Position numbers and translations under genes: made by a program. Of a DNA stretch of 55,484 nucleotides, positions 49,723 to 55,484 are shown one piece after another. The notes beneath the pieces are model-generated. The model saw only the letters and a list, made by a program, of their open reading frames with translations, was not told the DNA's origin and did no database searches. Location: the NCBI GenBank assembly GCA_003021015.1, contig PXRK01000013.1, forward strand, positions 1 to 55,484, in the 5' to 3' direction. This stretch comes from Halobacteriales archaeon QS_4_66_20. Its GTDB lineage: Archaea; Halobacteriota; Halobacteria; Halobacteriales; Haloarculaceae. The first letter of the stretch is position 1, and each line of letters opens with the position of its first letter.

Positions 49723-50871
49723 ATGAGCGAGTTCGACATCGTCCCGCCGGCGGCCATCGCGTCCGGCGACGCCACGGACGCCTACTTCGACCGGACGGTA
49801 GAGGCGCTGGAACACGCCGGCAAGAATCCGACGGTGGTCGCCGAGGTGACGGCCTCGCAGTTCCCGACGGGGGAGTGGCACACCCTGGCGGGGCTGAAAG
49901 ACGCCGCCCACCTGCTCACCGGACGGGACCTCGACGCCGACGCGCTCCCCGAGGGGCAGCTGTTCGACGGCGGGCCGGTGCTCCGCATCGAGGGGCGGTA
50001 CCTGGAGTTCTGCCGGCTCGAAACCGCGCTGCTGGGCTTTCTCTCGCACGCGACCGGCGTCGCGACGGCTGCACTGGAGACGCGCCGGGCCGCGCCCGAC
50101 TCGCTGGTGCTTTCCTTCGGCACGCGGCACGTCCACCCCTCCATCGCCGCGATGATCGAGCGCAGCGCCCTGCTCGGCGGCCTCGATGGCATCTCGAACG
50201 TCGCCGGCGGCGAGGTGATCGGCCGCGAGGCCGGCGGGACGATGCCCCACGCACTGCTCATCTGCTTCGGCAAGGGTGAGCAGGAGGCCGCCTGGCAGGC
50301 GTTCGACGAGGCCGTCGGCCCGGACGTGCCGCGAGTGGCGCTGTGTGACACCTACAGCGACGAGGTCGACGAGACGCTCAGAGCAGCCGAGGCCGTCGAC
50401 GACCTCGACAGCGTCCGGATCGACACCACCTCCTCGCGCCGGGGTGACCTCAGGCACATCCTCCGGGAGGTCAGATGGGAACTCGACGCCCGGGGCCACG
50501 AGGATATCGGCATCTTCGCCAGCGGCGGGATCGGTCCCGCGGCGATCCACGACCTGCGTGATGTCGCCGACGGGTTCGGCGTCGGCTCGTACGTCAGCAA
50601 CGCAGACCCGCTGGACTTCGCGCTCGACATCGTCGAGGTCGAGGGCGAACCGGCGGCAAAGCGGGGGAAACTCGGCGGCGCGAAGGCGGTGTACCGGACC
50701 CCCGACGGCGGCCACCACATCGGCCTCGCGGACCGCGAAGCCCCGGATGACGGCGAACCGCTGTTCGAACCGCTGCTCCGCGACGGCGAACTCGTCCGTG
50801 AGTTCGACCTCGACGCCGCGAGCGAACGCGCGCTCGCTGACGCCGACCGCGTCGGGTTCGGTGCGGAGTGA
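49723..50871 (+). CDS. pncB: Nicotinate phosphoribosyltransferase
   Basis: 382 residues. Conserved NAPRTase features: TDAYFDRTVEAL near the N-terminus, the His-containing LVLSFGTRHVHPSIA, GEVIGREAGGTMPHAL, and phosphate-binding DTYSDEVDETL plus FASGGIGPAAIHDL. Length is that of the shorter archaeal branch. Forms nicotinate mononucleotide for NAD salvage, using nicotinate made by the nearby nicotinamidase. Confidence 0.93.
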   Translation: MSEFDIVPPAAIASGDATDAYFDRTVEALEHAGKNPTVVAEVTASQFPTGEWHTLAGLKDAAHLLTGRDLDADALPEGQLFDGGPVLRIEGRYLEFCRLETALLGFLSHATGVATAALETRRAAPDSLVLSFGTRHVHPSIAAMIERSALLGGLDGISNVAGGEVIGREAGGTMPHALLICFGKGEQEAAWQAFDEAVGPDVPRVALCDTYSDEVDETLRAAEAVDDLDSVRIDTTSSRRGDLRHILREVRWELDARGHEDIGIFASGGIGPAAIHDLRDVADGFGVGSYVSNADPLDFALDIVEVEGEPAAKRGKLGGAKAVYRTPDGGHHIGLADREAPDDGEPLFEPLLRDGELVREFDLDAASERALADADRVGFGAE

Positions 50872-50888
50872 CGGCCGCCCGACTCGTG

Positions 50889-50998
50889 ATACTGGTGGCT
50901 GTACGTACGTGAACACTCGAATTGAGAATCCAGGCGGAACGGGCCTGTATCCGCAGATAGCAGAGACTGGTGAGTAAAAGAATTACAGCCACCAGTAT
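50889..50998. repeat. 110-bp element with perfect 15-bp inverted ends
   Basis: ATACTGGTGGCTGTA (50889-50903) and its exact inverse TACAGCCACCAGTAT (50984-50998) bound 80 bases. Length and the ATAC ends match the other elements, but the arms differ after ATACTG, so it is a distinct subtype. Lies between pncB and uppS. Confidence 0.8.
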
Positions 50999-51077
50999 GA
51001 ACGAACGTACCGTACAGGTCCGGCGGCCGGGCACAAAAACGCAAAACCCTTGTCGGGTGACTGGCAAACGCAACTGA

Positions 51078-52001
51078 ATGCTTGGTCGCCTCCGGAGCCG
51101 GGCAGAGGACCTCTACGAACGCGTGCTGGCGGCGGAACTCTCGGAGACGCCGACCCACGTCGCCGTCATCCAGGACGGCAACCGCCGGTACGCGAGCAAG
51201 GAAGGCGCGGACAAGCGTGAGGGGTACCGCGCCGGCGCGGACACGACGGAGGCGCTGCTGAACTGGTGTGACGAATTCGGCATCGAGGAGGTGACGCTGT
51301 ACACGTTCTCGACGGAGAACTTCGACCGATCGGAGGAGGAGCGGGAACTGCTGTTCGACCTGATCGAGGAGAAACTCCTGGAGTTCGCCGACGCAGACCG
51401 CGTCCACGAGTCGGAAGTCCGCATCCGCGCGATCGGCGAACTCGACCGCCTCCCCGAGCGGGTGCGCGACGCGGTTGCGTACGCTCACGAGCGCACCGGC
51501 GACTACGAAAAGCTCCACCTCAACATCGCGCTGGCGTACGGCGGCCGCGCCGAACTGCTCGAAGCCACCCGTCAGATCGCCCGCGACGTCGCTGCCGGGG
51601 AGCGCGACCCCGCGGACGTCGACGTCGACGCCGTCGAGGACGCGCTGTACGAGGGGCCGCGCCACGACGTCGACCTCATCCTGCGCAGCGGCGGCGACGA
51701 ACGGACCTCGAACTTCCTGCCCTGGCAGGCCAACGGCAACGAGGCGGCGGTCTGTTTTTCGGCCCCCTACTGGCCGGAGTTCCGCAAGATCGACTTCCTG
51801 CGAGCGATCCGCACCTACGAGAACCGCGAGGAGATCCGCCGCCAGAGCCGCGCCCGCCGCGCAAAAGCGCTGGTCGGCGCGCTCGGCGGGACTGCCCGGG
51901 CCGGGAACGACAGCCCGGTCGAACGGGCAGCCAGCACCGCGCGCGGCGGCGACACGGACGAGCGGTCGGGCGAGCACACCGACGTCGACCCGGCAGACTG
52001 A
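51078..52001 (+). CDS. uppS: Polyprenyl diphosphate synthase (cis-prenyltransferase)
   Basis: 307 residues. Signature VAVIQDGNRRYA (Asp33, Asn35, Arg36-37), TLYTFSTENFDRSEEE, and the C-terminal DLILRSGGDERTSNFLPWQ. Makes long-chain polyprenyl diphosphate, the dolichol precursor for protein glycosylation in archaea. The C-terminal 45 residues are a Gly/Asp/Arg-rich tail not seen in the bacterial enzyme. The stop codon TGA reads into TACTG, like the repeat-element junctions. Confidence 0.93.
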   Translation: MLGRLRSRAEDLYERVLAAELSETPTHVAVIQDGNRRYASKEGADKREGYRAGADTTEALLNWCDEFGIEEVTLYTFSTENFDRSEEERELLFDLIEEKLLEFADADRVHESEVRIRAIGELDRLPERVRDAVAYAHERTGDYEKLHLNIALAYGGRAELLEATRQIARDVAAGERDPADVDVDAVEDALYEGPRHDVDLILRSGGDERTSNFLPWQANGNEAAVCFSAPYWPEFRKIDFLRAIRTYENREEIRRQSRARRAKALVGALGGTARAGNDSPVERAASTARGGDTDERSGEHTDVDPAD

Positions 52002-52024
52002 TACTGATTGTTGCGATATCGACC

Positions 52025-52110
52025 GTGATACGGTCGTTCGTGAGTATTTTCGGGACTGCCTCGTCATATCGGGCGTTTGCCGGGCTGTGACGAACGAACT
52101 GTGACGTATA
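52025..52110. repeat. Second type of inverted-repeat element, copy near uppS
   Basis: GTGATACGGTCGTTCGTGAG then a stretch matching the reverse complement of 3385-3447 almost exactly (GGGACTGCCTCGTCATATCG). The right end is shortened. It lies between the convergent uppS and TrkA-N genes. Confidence 0.7.
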
Positions 52111-52866
52111 TCACTCCACGGCCCGGAGGTGGTCGGCGACGTCGTCGCCGCTCACGACCTCGGGGATGACGACGACGTCAGCGCCGGCGCGGCGGGCCGT
52201 CGACTCGTAGATCCGGTCGCCGATCCGGACGATCAGCTCCGCCTCGGGCGCGAGCTGGTTCGTGACGATCGCGATCTGGAGGTTGACGTTCGAGTTGTCG
52301 ATCGCAGCCACGACGGTCGCGGCAGCCCCGACGTTGGCCCGTTCGAGCGACGCTTCCTGCCTGGCGTCGCCGTCGACGACGAGGTGGCCGTCGCGTTCGG
52401 CCGCTGCCACGTAATCCTCGTCCCGTTCGACGACGACCACGCGCCGGTCACCCTCGAGCCGTTCCGCCACTGTCTGGCCGAACATCCCGTACCCACAGAC
52501 GACGACATGCTCCGAGAGCGTCCCGATCGTTCGTTGCTGTTGCACGCGTTTGAGTTCCTCCGTGATCTGTCCCCCGAACAGGGCTGCGACGACCGTCTGG
52601 CCGAGCCAGAAGCCGACGACCACCAGGCCGACCCGCGACAGCACGGCGAGCGCTTTCGCCGCCCGCTCCGGCCCGGCCCGCCCGCCGAAGTACAGTCCGA
52701 CCTCCGTCGGGCTGATCACCCAGTACGCCGCCTCGATGACCCCGACCCCGGCGAGGCCGACGAACCCGGCGATCGTCGACACGACCACGAACACCAGCGC
52801 CACGACCGGCGGCAGTGCGCGCCGGAGCAGTGGCCGGCCGGCGAACGGTCCCGACCCAGGGGACAT
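52111..52866 (-). CDS. Membrane protein with TrkA-N domain and abnormal pore loop
   Basis: 251 residues from ATG 52864-52866. Two hydrophobic helices (PPVVALVFVVVSTIAGFVG and VLSRVGLVVVGFWLGQTVVA) flank a loop. A cytosolic TrkA-N domain follows with NAD-binding GYGMFGQTVAERL and VVVERDEDY. The layout is that of two-helix K+ channels, but the selectivity-filter position reads TEVGLYFGG instead of TVGYGD. It may not conduct K+ selectively, or it may be a degenerate channel. An upstream in-frame start at 52968 would add 34 unlikely residues. Confidence 0.75.
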   Translation of the reverse strand: MSPGSGPFAGRPLLRRALPPVVALVFVVVSTIAGFVGLAGVGVIEAAYWVISPTEVGLYFGGRAGPERAAKALAVLSRVGLVVVGFWLGQTVVAALFGGQITEELKRVQQQRTIGTLSEHVVVCGYGMFGQTVAERLEGDRRVVVVERDEDYVAAAERDGHLVVDGDARQEASLERANVGAAATVVAAIDNSNVNLQIAIVTNQLAPEAELIVRIGDRIYESTARRAGADVVVIPEVVSGDDVADHLRAVE

Positions 52867-53001
52867 GTCACCTGTCACGGCCCCACCCCGGAAAAGCGCA
52901 CAACCCAACAGATGGCTGCACTCGTCGTCCCTGGATGATTGCGGCGCTGGATCGGGCGTCGAGAACATAACTGATAGGCCGGTCGAGGCGAACGATCGGG
53001 C

Positions 53002-53307
53002 ATGCAGCAGGTCAGGGAGCGCGTCCCGGAACTGACAGGGCTACTCACCGCCGTCTCGCTCGCGCTGGTGTTCGGCGCCGTCGGCGGGTTTCTCCCGTCG
53101 TCCGCCCTGCCCCGCGTCGACGCCGTCGTCCGTGCGGTGCCACACGTGAACGCGCTGCTCAGCGTGGCGGCGATCGTCGCGATCCTGACCGGCGTCCGGG
53201 CGATCCGCCGGGGCGACGTCTCGCGCCACCGTGCGGCGATGCTCACCGCGACGAACCACCCGCGAGTCGGCCGGCTCGCGGCGGCGTTTAAGTGGAGACA
53301 CCGGTAG
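53002..53307 (+). pseudogene. DUF420 membrane protein remnant with internal deletion
   Basis: 101 residues. The first part (VPELTGLLTAVSLALVFGAVG, then VPHVNALLSVAAIVAILTG, RAIRRGDVSRHRAAMLT) matches the N-terminal half of DUF420 membrane proteins as I recall them. It jumps from MLTAT straight to NHPRVGRLAA, normally near the C-terminus, and ends soon after. The middle helices are missing, so the gene is probably an in-frame deletion relic. Its 3' end overlaps the promoter of ribH. Confidence 0.6.
53287..53292 (+). promoter_or_regulatory. TATA-like box of ribH
   Basis: TTTAAG, 47 bases before the ribH ATG, inside the end of the DUF420 remnant. Predicts a 5' leader of about 20 bases. Confidence 0.4.
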
Positions 53308-53338
53308 ACCTTTTACCGGCCCAACCCGGGGGCTAGGC

Positions 53339-53764
53339 ATGGTACGGCTCGGGTTCGTCGTCGCCCAGTTCAACAAGGAGAGCCCCGTCACCAACGAGAT
53401 GGCGGCGGCTGCGCGCGACCGCGCGGTCGAGCGCGACGCGAGGGTGGTCGAGACCATCGAGGTTCCGGGCTCGTACGACGCGCCGCTGGCGGCCGACAGG
53501 CTGGCGCGCCGCGACGATGTCGACGCCGTCGTGGCGCTGGGGGCGATCATCACGGGCGACACCGACCACGACAGGGTGATCGCCGACGCGGCCGCCCAGG
53601 GCCTGACGGATGTCAGCCTCGACCGGGACACGCCGGTCGCGCTGGGGATCATCGGACCGGGGATGAGCGACGCCGAAGCGCGGGAGCGGATCGACTACGG
53701 TGCGACCGCGGTCGACAGCGCGGTCGACATGGTCGGGGCGCTCGAAGCTACTGATCAACCATGA
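53339..53764 (+). CDS. ribH: 6,7-dimethyl-8-ribityllumazine synthase
   Basis: 141 residues from ATG 53339. Conserved core FVVAQFNKE at the start, VPGSYDAPLAADRLARR, LGAIITGDTDHDRVI and GIIGPGMSDAEA. Joins the ribitylaminouracil and dihydroxybutanone phosphate intermediates in riboflavin synthesis. Ends 4 bases inside the start of the aminotransferase gene, indicating coupling. The upstream in-frame extension to 53231 overlaps the DUF420 remnant and is rejected. Confidence 0.93.
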   Translation: MVRLGFVVAQFNKESPVTNEMAAAARDRAVERDARVVETIEVPGSYDAPLAADRLARRDDVDAVVALGAIITGDTDHDRVIADAAAQGLTDVSLDRDTPVALGIIGPGMSDAEARERIDYGATAVDSAVDMVGALEATDQP

Positions 53765-54921
53765 CTGAGCAACTCACCTTTGCGGAGCGGGTACAGAGAG
53801 TGTCGCCGAGTGCTACGCTCGCGATCAGCAACAAGGCGTCCAAACTCGAGGCCGAGGGCGTCGACGTCGTCGACCTCAGCGCCGGCGAGCCGAACTTCGA
53901 CACGCCGGGGAACATCAAAGACGCCGCCGAGGAGGCGCTGGAGGCGGGGGAGACGGGGTACACGCCGTCGCCGGGCATCCCGCGGCTGCGCGAGGCCATC
54001 GCGGAGAAACTCCACGCCGACGGTCTCGACCAGTACGGCCCGGAGAACGTGATGGTCACGCCCGGCGGCAAGCAGGCGCTGTTCGAGGTGTTCCAGACGC
54101 TCGTCGAGGACGGCGACGAGGTCGTGTTGCTCGACCCCGCGTGGGTCTCCTACGAGGCGATGGCGAAGATGGCCGGGGGCGACGTCTCGCGGGTCGACAC
54201 TGCCCAGTACGACTTCGCGCTGGAGCCGGCACTCGACGACCTCGCGGACGTCCTGAGCGACGAGACGACGCTGCTCGTGGTCAACTCTCCGGGCAACCCC
54301 CACGGCGCGGTGTACTCCGACGCCGCTCTGGATGGCGTCCGGGACCTCGCGGTCGAGCACGACGTGACGGTCATCTCCGACGAGATTTACAAGGAGATCA
54401 CCTACGACGACGTGGAGATGACCAGCCTGGGCACGCTCGACGGAATGGGCGACCGGTCGGTCACAGTCAACGGGTTCTCGAAGGCGTACGCGATGACTGG
54501 CTGGCGGCTGGGGTACTTCGCTGGTCCCGAGTCGCTGCTCGACCAGGCCGGGAAGGTCCACGGCCACTCGGTCTCGTGTGCGACCAACTTCGTCCAGCAC
54601 GCCGGCGTCGAGGCGCTGGAAAACACCGACGAGGCGGTCGCGGAGATGGCCGCCGCCTTCGAGGAGCGCCGGGACATGCTCGTCGACGCGTTCCACGACC
54701 GCGGTGTCGATGTCGTCGAGCCGAAGGGGGCGTTCTACATGATGCTGCCGGTCGCCGACGACGACCAGGCGTGGTGCGAGGAGGCGATCAGCGACGCGCA
54801 CGTCGCGACCGTACCCGGGAGCGCGTTCGGGACGCCCGGCTACGCCCGCATCTCCTACGCCAACAGCACGGAACGGCTGCGCGAGGCCGTCGACCGGCTT
54901 GAGAAGCACGACCTGCTCTGA
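53761..54921 (+). CDS. PLP-dependent aspartate-type aminotransferase (class I/II)
   Basis: 386 residues. Schiff-base lysine in NGFSKAYAMTGWRLGY (about 240), NSPGNPHGAVYS for PLP-ring contacts, ISDEIYKEI and the C-terminal arginine for carboxylate binding in YARISYANS. The fold-type I architecture and these motifs match the archaeal aspartate/prephenate aminotransferase branch. Overlaps ribH by 4 bases. Exact substrate is not predictable. Confidence 0.9.
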   Translation: MTEQLTFAERVQRVSPSATLAISNKASKLEAEGVDVVDLSAGEPNFDTPGNIKDAAEEALEAGETGYTPSPGIPRLREAIAEKLHADGLDQYGPENVMVTPGGKQALFEVFQTLVEDGDEVVLLDPAWVSYEAMAKMAGGDVSRVDTAQYDFALEPALDDLADVLSDETTLLVVNSPGNPHGAVYSDAALDGVRDLAVEHDVTVISDEIYKEITYDDVEMTSLGTLDGMGDRSVTVNGFSKAYAMTGWRLGYFAGPESLLDQAGKVHGHSVSCATNFVQHAGVEALENTDEAVAEMAAAFEERRDMLVDAFHDRGVDVVEPKGAFYMMLPVADDDQAWCEEAISDAHVATVPGSAFGTPGYARISYANSTERLREAVDRLEKHDLL

Positions 54922-54982
54922 GAGTGGACGGAATCGTCGGCAATCAGCGGTATCACGCCGAAAACTGGGGTCCCTCGCAGGA

Positions 54983-54989
54983 TTTATAA
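54983..54989 (+). promoter_or_regulatory. TATA box of the deacetylase gene
   Basis: TTTATAA centred 28 bases before the ATG at 55014, giving a leaderless transcript and supporting that start. Confidence 0.6.
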
Positions 54990-55013
54990 CCTGTGGCTGA
55001 GGAATGAGAGGTG

Positions 55014-55484
55014 ATGTCACGCGCTACAGTCACGATTTCGTACCATTTCGACGCTGTGTCGACTTGGCTGTGGTCGTACGGTTCTTGGGATATGCCCGCG
55101 CGGCATTCTCGCGGCGTGTTCGGAGCCGACTATGGTGCTCCCAGATTGCTCGGGCTGCACGACAAGCTGGACGTACCTTCGACCTGGTGTATCCCGGGGC
55201 ATACCATCGAGAGTTTTCCGGAGATATGCGGAGAGGTCTGGGACCGGGGCCATGGAGTTCAGCATCACGGCTGGACGCACCGGGGCCCCTCAACTTTCGA
55301 GGACAAGGAAGCCGAAAAGGCCGATATCGAACGCGGGATCGAGTCGATCCGTGATCTCACAGGCGAGACGCCAACGGGGTACGCTTCGCCGGCGTGGGAC
55401 TTCTCGGAACACACGCTCGACATCCTGGAGGAACTCGGGTTCGAGTGGGATTCGAGCCTGATGCGCTCGGATTTCGAACCCCAC
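55014..55484 (+). CDS. Polysaccharide deacetylase family protein, N-terminal part (cut by window edge)
   Basis: 157 codons visible from ATG 55014. The start TVTISYHFDAVSTW carries the first Asp, and a His region HHGWTHRGP and GYASPAWDFSEHTLDILEEL follow, the pattern of NodB-like/PuuE-type carbohydrate esterase 4 proteins. The metal triad Asp-His-His appears as HFDA and HHGWTH. Removes acyl groups from sugars or hydrolyses related amides. The gene continues past the right edge, so its full length is unknown. Confidence 0.82.
   Translation, partial: MSRATVTISYHFDAVSTWLWSYGSWDMPARHSRGVFGADYGAPRLLGLHDKLDVPSTWCIPGHTIESFPEICGEVWDRGHGVQHHGWTHRGPSTFEDKEAEKADIERGIESIRDLTGETPTGYASPAWDFSEHTLDILEELGFEWDSSLMRSDFEPH

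Overview
The window looks like haloarchaeal chromosome (class Halobacteria). Genes are GC-rich with G/C at third positions, and proteins are very acidic. Many exported proteins carry twin-arginine lipoprotein signals, promoters are archaeal TATA boxes often 25-30 bases before a start codon (leaderless mRNAs), and archaeal signature genes are present (rpl21e, LysW-type arginine synthesis, type 2 methionine aminopeptidase, pilin-like cluster).

Layout. 1-3560: a partial Tat lipoprotein, a three-gene metal/metalloid operon (50-residue Cys-pair peptide, ArsR regulator, permease), a UPF0175/PIN-type toxin-antitoxin pair, and a dense patch of short inverted-repeat elements. 3577-8059: a sugar-type ABC importer. 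8610-10810: E1 alpha and beta of a 2-oxoacid dehydrogenase, with no E2 or E3. 11062-12573: a lipoprotein of unknown role. 12835-18028: a four-gene run (membrane protein with pentapeptide repeats, ThDP enzyme, AAA ATPase, metallo-beta-lactamase-fold hydrolase). 18172-27406: a complete arginine pathway on one strand, argG-argH-lysW-argX-argC-argB-argD-lysK-argF. 27844-35309: lipoproteins and a giant exported protein (bactofilin-like stretch, thrombospondin-3-type repeats, VWA domain, C-terminal HExxH domain) with decayed copies of its 3' end downstream. 35504-38296: map, an isoaspartyl peptidase family protein and an aspartoacylase family protein. 38400-40166: a lower-GC XhoI/PaeR7I-like restriction-modification pair. 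40485-43887: tRNA-Ala(GGC), rpl21e, a small conserved protein, superoxide dismutase, photolyase. 43950-47334: five consecutive pilin-like membrane-anchored genes. 47567-50871: nicotinamidase and nicotinate phosphoribosyltransferase flanking a frameshifted surface metallopeptidase. 51078-55484: uppS, a TrkA-N membrane protein with an abnormal pore loop, a deleted DUF420 remnant, ribH, an aminotransferase and a partial polysaccharide deacetylase.

Two themes stand out. First, a family of elements about 110 bp long with inverted ends of the form ATACNSCCGGACGTGA (and relatives) occurs repeatedly at gene ends; they supply stop codons, sit between argX and argC, adjoin a gene truncated just after its Walker A motif, and are nested in each other. 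Second, the 29-35 kb locus has the geometry of a polymorphic-toxin locus: a large secreted protein with a C-terminal protease-like domain, a translationally coupled small lipoprotein, then orphan 3'-end fragments with a paralogous lipoprotein. That functional reading is inference.
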